Assembly: GCF_042754225.1 (NCBI RefSeq)
Contig: NZ_JBHZAH010000010.1
Location: forward strand, 1-64,000
From: Rhodococcus_G sp042754225
GTDB lineage: Bacteria > Actinomycetota > Actinomycetes > Mycobacteriales > Mycobacteriaceae
Direction: 5' to 3'
DNA: 64,000 nt
Below, one piece after another: positions 7,883 through 58,761 of this stretch (positions are counted from its first letter, which is position 1; each line of letters opens with the position of its first letter). Below the pieces are notes generated by a model that had not been told where the DNA came from, ran no database searches, and was given only the letters and a program-made list of their open reading frames with translations. Position numbers and translations under genes: made by a program.

Positions 7883-8181
7883 CCGGGTCCCGGCAGTCGC
7901 GACCGGTCATCAGCCGGAAAGCCGCGCCCGCGCACGGGGCGCTGTGGACGACTACATACATAGAGCCCTCCGAAACCGGCCGCAGTTCGTGCACGCCGCG
8001 GATCGAGCGCGCGCCGCGCCCCGACCCTGATGACGCCCTGGTTCGGCGCATTCGCGCTATATCGGGCACGGCACGGCGGGCGTTACAGCGGTTACCGGCG
8101 GGTGTAGTTCCGGTGCAGAAGTCGCCAATATCGATCCCCGGTCCACCTCCGCAGCTGTCCTCACATGACATACTCGCGTGC
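7883..8181. other. Spacer between DUF4442 gene and exporter
   Basis: About 300 bases with no gene I can support. At its right end CATACT (8169-8174) lies 7 bases before the ATG at 8182 and no ribosome binding site is present, so the exporter transcript may also be leaderless. No obvious terminator after 7882. Confidence 0.4.
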
Positions 8182-9165
8182 ATGTCTTCACCACACCCCG
8201 CCGTCCTGGTCGAGGGGATCCGAAAGTCCTTCGGTGACGTGCACGCGCTGCGGGGGGTCAGCTTCGAGGTACCCCGGGGCACCGTCCTCGGCATCCTCGG
8301 ACCGAACGGGGCGGGGAAGACGACCACGGTCAACGTGCTCTCGACCCTGCTGCGCCCCGACTCAGGACGCGCACTCGTCGCGGGCCACGACGTGGTCACC
8401 CATTCCGCCGACGTGCGCCGGTCGATCATGATGACCGGCCAGTACGCGGCGCTCGACGAGTCGTTGACCGCCCGCGAGAATCTCGTCCTCTTCGGCCGGT
8501 TGATGGGACTGAATCGACAGTCCGCGAAGGCCCGTGCCGAACAGCTGCTCCGCCAGTTCGATCTGGTGTACGCCGCGGACCGCAAGGTGCGCGGGTTCTC
8601 GGGCGGCATGCGCAGGCGGGTCGACATCGCCTGCGGTCTGGTGACCCGGCCGGAGGTCGTGTTCCTCGACGAGCCGACCACCGGTCTCGACCCGCGCAGC
8701 CGGCAGAGCGTGTGGTCCCTGGTCTCCAATCTCAAGGCCGAGGGCATCACCATCTTGCTGACGACGCAGTACCTCGAGGAAGCCGACGTCCTGAGCGACA
8801 ACATCGTCGTGATCGACAAGGGCACCGTCATCGCCGAGGGCACCGCGGACCAGCTCAAGGAGCGCACCGGCGGCAGCTACTGCGAGGTCGTGCCGCTGCG
8901 GCTGGCCGACCTGCCGCGAGTGTTCGCCGTGCTGACCAGCCTGGTGCCGCCGGAGTACGTCTCCGAGACCGGCCACGACCGGCTCTCGATCCCGGCCCAG
9001 TACGGCGCGCAGACGCTCGCCGAGGTGCTGCGCCGGCTCGACATCTCGCGGATCCCGCTCGCCGACATCGCGCTGCGACGCCCGTCGCTCGACGACGTCT
9101 TCCTCGCCCTGACCGGTGGCACCGCCACCGACAGCAGTCAGGCCGACGAGAGCCAACCCGCATGA
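8182..9165 (+). CDS. DrrA-like ABC exporter ATP-binding protein
   Basis: A 327-residue ATPase of the daunorubicin-resistance (DrrA/CcmA) family that powers export of a lipid or antibiotic. Motifs: Walker A GPNGAGKT (residues 40-47), Q-loop Gln near 87, signature FSGGM (139-143), Walker B VVFLDEPTTGLD (159-170). The switch position has Gln (LLTTQYLEEAD, about 192-202) instead of His, which is normal for DrrA. The C-terminal 100 residues include the LRRPSLDDVFLALTG motif of this subfamily. The start at 8182 is chosen from the conserved N-terminus; a longer open frame upstream is not supported. ATGA overlap with the first permease gene. Possible exporter of the NRPS product, by position only. 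Confidence 0.9.
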   Translation: MSSPHPAVLVEGIRKSFGDVHALRGVSFEVPRGTVLGILGPNGAGKTTTVNVLSTLLRPDSGRALVAGHDVVTHSADVRRSIMMTGQYAALDESLTARENLVLFGRLMGLNRQSAKARAEQLLRQFDLVYAADRKVRGFSGGMRRRVDIACGLVTRPEVVFLDEPTTGLDPRSRQSVWSLVSNLKAEGITILLTTQYLEEADVLSDNIVVIDKGTVIAEGTADQLKERTGGSYCEVVPLRLADLPRVFAVLTSLVPPEYVSETGHDRLSIPAQYGAQTLAEVLRRLDISRIPLADIALRRPSLDDVFLALTGGTATDSSQADESQPA

Positions 9166-10019
9166 CCGCGATCGCCGCCCGCACCACCCGTTCCTCGGAC
9201 GGGGGTCCGCCGCCGGAGCCACAGTCGAAGACGATCGCCCGCACCGGCCGACACCGCAAGCCCGAGTTGTCCGCCGTCCAGCAATGGCTGGCGCTGTCCG
9301 GACGCAGCCTGCGAACCATGTGGACGACCGGCCAGTTCTTCATCGCCGTGCTGGCTCCGGCCATCTTCACCATCGGCTTCTATCTCCCCCTTCGCTTCGT
9401 GATGAAGTTCCAGGGCATCGACTACGCCCAGTTCGTGATGCCGATCATCGCCCTGCAGGCGATGGCCTTCACCGCGATCTCGGCGGCCGGCCGAGCCGCC
9501 TTCGAAGCCTCGAACGGTATGAACGACCGCTTCCAGACGATGCCGATCTTTCCCGGCGTGCCGCTGGCCTCCCGGATGACCGCCGCGATGGCGCACTGCA
9601 CGATCTCGCTGGCCGCAGCCCTGGCGTACGGATTCCTCATCGGCTTCCGTTTCACCGGCGGGCCCGTCAAGTCGACGCTGTTCATCGTGATGGCGCTCGG
9701 CATCGCGATGACTCTCTCGCTCATGGGCGACCTGATCGGCACGCTGAGCAAGAGCCCCGAGATGACCAGCCAGGCGCTGACACTGCCGCAGCTGATCCTG
9801 GGTATGTTCTCCGCCGGCTTCGTCCCGGTCAGCCAGTTCCCGGGTTGGTCTCAGGGCTTCGTGCGCAACCAGCCGATCTCCCAGTTCTCGATCTCGATGC
9901 GTTCGATCGCGGACGGCACGATCACCATGCACATGCTGATGCCGTCGCTGCTCTGGTGTGCGGGTCTCGTCCTGGTGTTCGCACCGTTGACCGTCTGGGC
10001 GAATGTGAGGCGCGGATGA
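9162..10019 (+). CDS. ABC-2 type exporter permease (DrrB-like)
   Basis: A 285-residue ABC-2 membrane protein. After a cytoplasmic N-terminus of about 60 residues come about six hydrophobic segments (first one FFIAVLAPAIFTIGFYLPL). It contains the family loop GMNDRFQTMPIFPGVPLASR and the C-terminal SAGFVPVSQFPGWSQGFVRNQPISQ, the ABC-2 signature region. The ATG overlaps the ATPase stop and the gene overlaps the next permease by 4 bases, so the three form one operon and probably a heteromeric exporter (two ATPases plus one copy of each permease). Confidence 0.88.
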   Translation: MTAIAARTTRSSDGGPPPEPQSKTIARTGRHRKPELSAVQQWLALSGRSLRTMWTTGQFFIAVLAPAIFTIGFYLPLRFVMKFQGIDYAQFVMPIIALQAMAFTAISAAGRAAFEASNGMNDRFQTMPIFPGVPLASRMTAAMAHCTISLAAALAYGFLIGFRFTGGPVKSTLFIVMALGIAMTLSLMGDLIGTLSKSPEMTSQALTLPQLILGMFSAGFVPVSQFPGWSQGFVRNQPISQFSISMRSIADGTITMHMLMPSLLWCAGLVLVFAPLTVWANVRRG

Positions 10020-10876
10020 CCGATCTCAGCGTCCCGGAACGACTGGACGAGAACCTCGCAATCTCCGAGTTCCCGGTGCCCACCGAGGTGTACCCGGAGA
10101 CGTCGCGACAGGCACTGTTCACGCACACGACGGTGCAGACCTACCGGCTGCTCCTGCGCGAGTTCCACGACCCCTTCACCGTCCTGCAGGCCATCGTCTA
10201 CCCGGCCCTGATGCTGGTGATGTTCTGGGCGGTGCTCGGAATCTCCGTCACCAAGGCGACGGGCATCAACAGCGTCTACGGGTACGTCCCGATGATCTCC
10301 CTCGTCGGCGCGATGTTCGGGTCGATCGCCAGTGGCATGGGCCTCAAGGAAGAGTGGCGCAAGGGCCTGCTGGCCCGATTCTGGATCCTGCCGATGCACC
10401 GTGCCGCCGGCATCACCAGTCGACTGCTCGCGGAGTCGGTGCGCATCCTCATCACCACGGTGCTGCTGGTCGGCGTCGGATTCCTGCTCGGCTTCCGATT
10501 CACCCAGGGACCGTTGGCCGGACTCGGCATGCTGCTGGTCCCGCTGCTGATGGGCGTCGGCTTCGCCACCCTGGTGACCGCGCTCGCGGTGAGCTCGGCC
10601 AAGCTTCCGCTGGTGGAGCTGTTGTCGCTGGTCTGCACACTGCTGATGTTCTTCAACTCCGGCTTCGTCCCGACCATGGCGTACCCCGTCTGGCTGCAGG
10701 GCTTCGTCGAGAACCAGCCGATGTCGACCGCGATCGACGCCATGCGCGGGCTCAGCCTGGGCGGACCTGTCGCGGTGCCGTTGATCAAGACGGCGCTGTG
10801 GTCGCTCGCCGCGATCGTCATCTTCGGATGGCCTGCGATCAAGGGCTACAAGAGGGCAGCCGGCAATCCGATCTGA
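10016..10876 (+). CDS. ABC-2 type exporter permease (DrrC-like)
   Basis: A 286-residue ABC-2 permease, a paralog of the preceding one. It has the same architecture: LLREFHDPFTVLQAIVYPALML for the first membrane segment, EEWRKGLLARFWILPMHRAAG as the coupling loop and NSGFVPTMAYPVWLQGFVENQP as the ABC-2 signature. Last gene of the exporter operon. It ends 106 bases before the convergent NRPS gene and shares its terminator. DrrBC-type pairs export phthiocerol lipids in mycobacteria and anthracyclines in Streptomyces; the cargo here is not shown. Confidence 0.88.
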   Translation: MTDLSVPERLDENLAISEFPVPTEVYPETSRQALFTHTTVQTYRLLLREFHDPFTVLQAIVYPALMLVMFWAVLGISVTKATGINSVYGYVPMISLVGAMFGSIASGMGLKEEWRKGLLARFWILPMHRAAGITSRLLAESVRILITTVLLVGVGFLLGFRFTQGPLAGLGMLLVPLLMGVGFATLVTALAVSSAKLPLVELLSLVCTLLMFFNSGFVPTMAYPVWLQGFVENQPMSTAIDAMRGLSLGGPVAVPLIKTALWSLAAIVIFGWPAIKGYKRAAGNPI

Positions 10877-10933
10877 GCCGCCGGATGGGCCGAGTGCACC
10901 GGCTGCTCGCCCCATCTGAACCTCGATACAACG

Positions 10934-10969
10934 AAGGCCCCGTCACACGACATCGTGTGACGGGGCCTT
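10934..10969. terminator. Bidirectional terminator, exporter / NRPS
   Basis: A 16-bp perfect stem (AAGGCCCCGTCACACG at 10934-10949 with its complement at 10954-10969) and a 4-base loop, preceded by A residues and followed by TTTC. It sits between the exporter stop (10876) and the NRPS stop (10982), so it should stop transcription from both sides. Confidence 0.85.
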
Positions 10970-10981
10970 TCTCGTCCGCTG

Positions 10982-54280
<43,299 letters not shown>

Positions 54281-54334
54281 TCGTCCTCCTCGTCGCCGCC
54301 GTCACGGCGTTTCGCCGAAGGACCCACACACAAG

Positions 54335-54370
54335 TCGAGGACCTGACACCCCCGACCTGCAGGTCCTCCT
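54335..54370 (-). promoter_or_regulatory. Inverted repeat in the NRPS mRNA leader
   Basis: TCGAGGACCTG (54335-54345) is repeated inverted as CAGGTCCT...CGA (54360-54370, with a 3-base insertion). The right arm also forms a perfect 12-bp palindrome, GACCTGCAGGTC (54354-54365). About 55-90 bases before the GTG, so it could be an operator or a leader hairpin; the two pairings exclude each other. CGGCG-TTT-CGCCG (54305-54317) follows, next to the ribosome binding site. Confidence 0.5.
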
Positions 54371-54437
54371 CGAACCATCACTCACACCCCATCGCGCGCC
54401 GACGCCTGCGGCGCGAAGAGCTGATGAGGCCTCTCTT

Positions 54438-54465
54438 ATTATCCCTGGCCGATCGTCGTCCGTTA
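54438..54465 (-). promoter_or_regulatory. Weak candidate NRPS promoter
   Basis: Minus-strand TAACGG (54465-54460) and GATAAT (54443-54438) with a 16-base spacer, in the most AT-rich part of the gap. The -10 is good, the -35 poor. It would give a leader of about 150 nt. Confidence 0.3.
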
Positions 54466-54584
54466 CCTCGGGCATGCACCTCCGATTACTGTGTACAATG
54501 CCCGCACACAGGCAATATTTGCTGCATGACTCGCGGCGGTGCCGCCAAAACGGCGCTGCGGTGTCACCGTCTTTCGGCTCAGCC

Positions 54585-54609
54585 GGAGCTCCAGAGGAAT
54601 CGAACCTCT
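54585..54609 (-). repeat. tRNA 3'-end-like hairpin fragment
   Basis: Minus strand reads AGAGG-TTCGATT-CCTCT, a perfect T-arm (5-bp stem, 7-base T loop with the conserved TTCGA), followed by GGAGCTCC like the 3' acceptor strand. No matching 5' half, D-arm or anticodon arm lies upstream, so it is not a functional tRNA. It may be a relic attachment site of an integrated element, or chance. Confidence 0.35.
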
Positions 54610-54795
54610 CGCCATCCGGCCTTGTTCCCCACCGGTTTCGTCGCTGCCGCGGACACGCCACGCGGGCCGACCGGCCGACACTGCTCGCGCACGGTCAATG
54701 CCACCCCCTCAGGTCGACTCGAACCCCACCGAAGCGGGCACGACTCACACCCCGTGGTGTGTCGCATTTACCCCGAATCGTCGCCCTCAGGCGAC

Positions 54796-54822
54796 GCCTG
54801 GGGACCAATATTGGTACCAGGC
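54796..54822. promoter_or_regulatory. Operator-like palindrome
   Basis: A perfect 12-bp palindrome ACCAATATTGGT (54804-54815) flanked by GCCTGG and CCAGGC arms (54796-54801, 54817-54822). It is 45 bases beyond the DUF2236 stop and about 520 bases before the NRPS start. A small stem TCGCC-CTCA-GGCGA (54781-54794) is adjacent. There is no T run, so a protein-binding site seems more likely than a terminator. Confidence 0.4.
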
Positions 54823-54866
54823 TCGGGCGGGCCGTTGCAACAAGCGACATGTCCGCGATTCGGACC

Positions 54867-55760
54867 TCAGATCAGCTTCTTCCCACGCCGCATTCGACGG
54901 CGCAGGTCGCGCAACAGCACGTAGTTCGCCCCGTGCCGGACGAAGCGCGGCAGGAAGCGGTTGACGAAGGACACGAACACGAACAGATGCTCGAACCGCC
55001 GACGGTCGGTCGCGGTCCATTCGAGGCCGAGCTGCTCTCGGAACAGCGGTGGCAGGAAGCCGGTGGTGAGGAAGCTGAGGAGGTTCCCGAAGACCAGCCG
55101 CATCGGCCACGCGATCATCCTGAGGTCCACGAGGTCCCTCAGATAGTCGCGCACGGTGTCGTCGATCTGTACCCGCTGACACGCGTGATTCCAGTAGTCG
55201 TCGAATTCCGCCCGCGTCGCCGGCCACATCTCGTCGGTGACCTGCAGTGTGGTGCCGAGGGTGGACGACGACCGGTAGAACGCGTCGGCCTGCTCGCTGG
55301 TCATCCGCCCGTGCAGTAGTTGGTGGGTGTCCTCGAAGCCGACGAACAGGCACGCCGCCACCCACAGCTGCAGGTCACGACTGAAGGCGTTGTACTTGAC
55401 CGGACTGTTCTCGTCGGAGCGCACCTGCCGGTGTGCGCCGTTGACCGCTTCCCGGTAGGCGGCGCGTTCCTCCTCGGTCCCGAGGATCGCGACGGTGAGG
55501 TACTGGAACGTAGTGCGGGCCCGCTTCCACGGGTGCCGGACCAGGCTGCCCGACTCGACCTTGCTCTCGATCACCCCGTACGCGACCTCCGGCCATCCCA
55601 GTTGCATGATCACGTTCGCCGCGCCGCCCGCGAAGGACCAGAAGTCGAGTGCGTCGGTGATGTCCGCAGACGCGCCGGGCCCCCCGCGCACCGGCGAGGT
55701 GATCGCGATCCGCGTCTGCGCCGTCGTGAGCATCCGGTCCGGCGTGTGGTGCGTGGTCAT
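54867..55760 (-). CDS. DUF2236 (MpaB/Lcp-type) putative haem oxygenase
   Basis: A 297-residue protein of the DUF2236 family (ER-bound oxygenase MpaB and latex-clearing protein Lcp), whose studied members bind haem b and cleave or oxidise lipids and rubber. Likely conserved residues are the Arg/Thr cluster WKRARTTFQY (about 78-87) and a candidate haem-ligand His110 in NGAHRQV. No signal peptide is seen; a hydrophobic stretch LQLWVAACLFV is at about 130-140. The ATG has AAGGAG 8 bases upstream. It lies 64 bases after the Mce-associated gene on the same strand and may be the last gene of the mce operon, which would suggest a lipid or sterol-like substrate; this is inference. Confidence 0.8.
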   Translation of the reverse strand: MTTHHTPDRMLTTAQTRIAITSPVRGGPGASADITDALDFWSFAGGAANVIMQLGWPEVAYGVIESKVESGSLVRHPWKRARTTFQYLTVAILGTEEERAAYREAVNGAHRQVRSDENSPVKYNAFSRDLQLWVAACLFVGFEDTHQLLHGRMTSEQADAFYRSSSTLGTTLQVTDEMWPATRAEFDDYWNHACQRVQIDDTVRDYLRDLVDLRMIAWPMRLVFGNLLSFLTTGFLPPLFREQLGLEWTATDRRRFEHLFVFVSFVNRFLPRFVRHGANYVLLRDLRRRMRRGKKLI

Positions 55761-55824
55761 CGCTGTCTCTCCTTACAGTTCAGCAACGCGGTGGGCGGTG
55801 TCGGGTCCGCCCGATCGAACCGAC

Positions 55825-56436
55825 CTATTTCGTGTCGACGTTGTCGACCACCCAGCGGTCGCCGTCGCGCACGAGGGTGACGACCATCCGGTACTTCTGG
55901 GAGTTGCCGTCCGGCGAGACGACGTTCTTCGCCTGCTGGTCCACGAAGACCAGCACCACCGCGCCCGAGTCGTCGAGGCTCTCGACCGCCACGTGATCGG
56001 CAGTCGCGGTGGCCTGACCCTTGCCGTCCGTCACGATCTGGCGCAACGCATCGACCATCTGGTTGTACTTGTCGGCGAAGCCCGGGGTGGACATCTGCGC
56101 GATCTTCTGCCGGTTCGCATCGAGTGACTGGAAGTCGAAGGAGGACAGCGCCACCGAGTAGTCCCGCGCGGTGTCGACGGCCTCCGCGCGCAGCGTGTCG
56201 AGGTGCCGGGTGTGCAGAACCGACGCCAGCAGTGTCGCGCCGGCCGCGATCACCCCGACGACGAGCAGCAGTGCCACCAGGGCGCGCGGGCGCCGCAGCC
56301 GCCGAAGGGTCCGGCGGACCGGGCCGCCGTTGTGCTCGTCCGCCTGCTGACTCGGCCCGTCCACCAGCGGTTGCTCCTCACCCGGCACCACACCCATCAC
56401 GGCGGTTGCGGTGGGGTCGATGTGCTCACTTGTCAT
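55825..56436 (-). CDS. Mce-associated membrane protein
   Basis: A 203-residue protein of the Mce-associated (Mam/Mas) type: a cytoplasmic N-terminus, a basic stretch RRTLRRLRRPR, one membrane segment (about residues 52-74) and an extracytoplasmic domain with the nuclear-transport-factor-2-like features of the family (SFDFQSLDANRQKI near the start, DRWVVDNVDTK at the end). Such proteins stabilise Mce complexes in mycobacteria. The ATG at 56436 overlaps the end of mceF by 11 bases and has GGAGG 8 bases upstream; the long upstream in-frame extension is a shadow of mceF. Confidence 0.85.
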   Translation of the reverse strand: MTSEHIDPTATAVMGVVPGEEQPLVDGPSQQADEHNGGPVRRTLRRLRRPRALVALLLVVGVIAAGATLLASVLHTRHLDTLRAEAVDTARDYSVALSSFDFQSLDANRQKIAQMSTPGFADKYNQMVDALRQIVTDGKGQATATADHVAVESLDDSGAVVLVFVDQQAKNVVSPDGNSQKYRMVVTLVRDGDRWVVDNVDTK

Positions 56437-57643
56437 GCGGGAGGTCCTCCAGGAGCTTCTTCCAGTAGTCGAGTGCCTCGACACCCGTGGGAACGAGAAT
56501 CGGGTCGTCGACCACCGGCGGTCCGATGGTCGTTCCCGGCGTCGTCGCGTTCTGCAGCCCGAGATCGTTGGGCCGCGGGGCGTTTCGGGCACCACGTTGC
56601 GCGATGTTCTTGCCCGGCGGGCAGTAGAAGGTGAGGTTCGGCTGGGTCGGGTTCTCGTCCCCGACTGCCCGCCGCACGGTGTCGTAGTTGCACACCGGAC
56701 CCTGCGTGGCCACCAGTGTGAAGTTCGCACGATCCCCGGTGACGATGGACTCCAACCGGCCGAGACCCTTCGGGATGTCGGTGAGTCCCGACGCGAGCGC
56801 CCCCGTCCTGTCGGAGATGATCGGCTCGACGGTGACCAGATTCGCGAGCAGGGCCCCGAACGTGTCGTGGTAGCGGTCGAACAGTTGCTGTGCGTTGCCG
56901 AGTGCCTGCGGCGACGTGTCGGCGAGGTACACCAGCACCGGCTTGCTCGAGTCGAGCTGCTCGGTGAAGTTGCGCGCGGCCGACATGCCGTTGACGAACG
57001 AGTCCGACTGCCCCGCCATCGTTCCCACCAGGTTGGCCGTGCGCTCCAGGAGCGACTTCAGCATCGGTGCCTGCTCGTCGAGCTGCGCCGACAACGTGTC
57101 GCCCGTGTCGATCATGCTGGCCATCGCCGGCCCGAGTCCGTCGAACGAGGCCCCGAGTTCGGTGCCGAGATCGCTGACCGCCTTGGGGTCGATGCCGTCG
57201 AGCAGGCGAGATGCCTGGCGCATCATCTCGCCCATCTGGACCGGCTGCTGGTCGGCGGGCGCGGCGAGTTCGTCACCGTTCGCGAGGAACGGGCCCTCGC
57301 CCGTGTTGGGGAAGATGTCGACGTTCTGGATTCCTGCGGCCGTGCCCATCCCGACCTTCGCGACGCTGTCGCGCGGAATCCGGGTTCCCGGGTCCAGATC
57401 GAATTCCACGCGCGCGCCGCCGATGTCGGCGTCGAGTGCCACGCCGGCGACCTTGCCGACGGTCACGCCACGGTAGGTGACACTGGTACCCACCGTGAGC
57501 CCCAGGGCGTCGGTCATCCGGGAGTGCACCCGGATCGAGTCTCCGAACGCCTGCGGTCCGAGCACGTAGTGGATGCCGAACGGGATCACCACCGCGGACG
57601 TGAGCGCGAACAGGATCAACTGGACCAGCACGAGCCGCCTCAC
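56426..57643 (-). CDS. mceF: Mce family protein, MceF position
   Basis: A 405-residue substrate-binding subunit of an Mce lipid importer. N-terminal membrane anchor (LVLVQLILFALTSAVVIPFG), the MCE domain (GLTVGTSVTYRGVTVGKVAGV, about residues 48-68) and a long helical region with repeated heptad-like hydrophobics that would build the tunnel through the periplasm. A C-terminal pair of cysteines (VCNYDTV and FYCPPG) may form a disulfide. GTG start overlapping the mceE stop (GTGA). Last of six mce genes. Confidence 0.9.
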   Translation of the reverse strand: MRRLVLVQLILFALTSAVVIPFGIHYVLGPQAFGDSIRVHSRMTDALGLTVGTSVTYRGVTVGKVAGVALDADIGGARVEFDLDPGTRIPRDSVAKVGMGTAAGIQNVDIFPNTGEGPFLANGDELAAPADQQPVQMGEMMRQASRLLDGIDPKAVSDLGTELGASFDGLGPAMASMIDTGDTLSAQLDEQAPMLKSLLERTANLVGTMAGQSDSFVNGMSAARNFTEQLDSSKPVLVYLADTSPQALGNAQQLFDRYHDTFGALLANLVTVEPIISDRTGALASGLTDIPKGLGRLESIVTGDRANFTLVATQGPVCNYDTVRRAVGDENPTQPNLTFYCPPGKNIAQRGARNAPRPNDLGLQNATTPGTTIGPPVVDDPILVPTGVEALDYWKKLLEDLPHDK

Positions 57644-58761
57644 CGGGCACCTCCCCCGGACGGCATCGGCCCGGCCGTCGGGGGGCCGGGCGTCGCCGGC
57701 GCGCCGGGAGGCCTGGCGCCACCCGCGAGAAGCGATGCGAGAGTGCCCGCGGCGGGCGTGGTCGCGGGGCCGGTGAGCACCGGTCCGCCGGTGAGCAGTT
57801 TGTCGATCCCGCCGGGGATGTCCAGCGCCCCGTCGAAGTTCAGGTAGTCGCCGTGCGCCGAATTCCCGAAGTTACCGAGGAAGGTGTTCATGTTGCCCAA
57901 CGTCGTGCCGATCCGGTCGTTGAAGCTGTTCAGCGCCGAGACCACCGCGGACGCGTCCCGAAGGGTGCCGTCGAGCCCCTGGGGCGAGGCCGAGAGGATT
58001 GCGTCGGTGTTGGTCGCGAGGGTGGTGGTCGAGGCGAGCAACGATGCGATCGAGTCCCGCTGCCGGGTGAGGAGTGCGACGGTCTCCGGCATCGAGTCGA
58101 GGTAGCCGTCGACGACATTCTGCTGACCGGCCAGTTGCTGCGAGATTCGCGCGGCGAGATCGATGGCGGCGTCGAAGTCGTTCCGGTTGGCCGTGGCGCT
58201 GCCCAGGAGGGCGGTCGTGGTGTCCATCAGACCGCGAACCTCGCCGGAGCGCCCGGCGAACGCCTTGTTGAGTTCGTCGACGACGGTGTGCAACTGGCCG
58301 ATCCCACTGCCGCTGACGATCGTCCCCAGTGTCGCCAACGCACTCTCGATCTGCGGCCCGATCGTGGTACTGGACTCGGCGATCACGTCGCCCTCACGCA
58401 ACGGCCGATCCGACGGTCGGGCGGGCACGATCAACCTGATGAACGGATTGCCCAGCGCCGACGGCAGTTCCACGGCCGCCTCCACGTTGTCTGGTAGTTC
58501 GGGCTCGCTCGCGAGGCTGAGCCGGACCTTCGCACCTACGGTGTCGGTGGACAGGTTCGCGACTCGGCCGATCACCTTCTGCCCGTTGCGGACGTCGGCG
58601 CCGAGCAGCAGTCCCTCGGCTGTGGCGAGTTGCAGGGTCACCGCATAGTCCGGACCGTCCGCGGTCCGGCCCAGGGGCAAGTCCTGCATCCCGACCCCAC
58701 AGCCCGTCAGCACGAGGCACCCGATTCCGGCCGCACCCAGTCGAACCACAGTGCTGCGCAT
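57640..58761 (-). CDS. mceE: Mce family lipoprotein, MceE position
   Basis: A 373-residue Mce protein made as a lipoprotein: the signal peptide ends in the lipobox LTGC with the lipidated cysteine at residue 21, as expected for MceE (LprK-type). MCE domain (LLLGADVRNGQKVIGRVANL) then the helical region, then a proline/glycine-rich C-terminus (PGAPATPGPP). The start at 58761 is chosen for the signal peptide; the ATG shares one base with the mceD stop (TGATG). The upstream in-frame extension is a shadow of mceD. Confidence 0.92.
   Translation of the reverse strand: MRSTVVRLGAAGIGCLVLTGCGVGMQDLPLGRTADGPDYAVTLQLATAEGLLLGADVRNGQKVIGRVANLSTDTVGAKVRLSLASEPELPDNVEAAVELPSALGNPFIRLIVPARPSDRPLREGDVIAESSTTIGPQIESALATLGTIVSGSGIGQLHTVVDELNKAFAGRSGEVRGLMDTTTALLGSATANRNDFDAAIDLAARISQQLAGQQNVVDGYLDSMPETVALLTRQRDSIASLLASTTTLATNTDAILSASPQGLDGTLRDASAVVSALNSFNDRIGTTLGNMNTFLGNFGNSAHGDYLNFDGALDIPGGIDKLLTGGPVLTGPATTPAAGTLASLLAGGARPPGAPATPGPPTAGPMPSGGGAR

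Larger units (their letters stand above)
54281..54866. other. NRPS upstream intergenic region
   Basis: 586 bases between the NRPS start and the end of the DUF2236 gene, with no gene I can support on either strand. The part from about 54420 to 54540 is visibly richer in A and T than its surroundings. It holds a weak candidate promoter, two palindromic elements and a tRNA-end-like hairpin, listed separately. Confidence 0.6.

Noticed and set aside
54585..54720. Complete tRNA gene
   Set aside because: Only a T-arm and a 3' acceptor-like strand are present; no D-arm, anticodon arm or pairing 5' acceptor strand upstream.
54424..54924. ORFs of 119-166 codons in the NRPS upstream region
   Set aside because: No homology, no convincing start, and one runs into the DUF2236 gene antisense.
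54867..55760. Latex-clearing protein (Lcp) itself
   Set aside because: Same DUF2236 fold, but shorter and without the Tat signal peptide of secreted Lcp, so only family membership is claimed.
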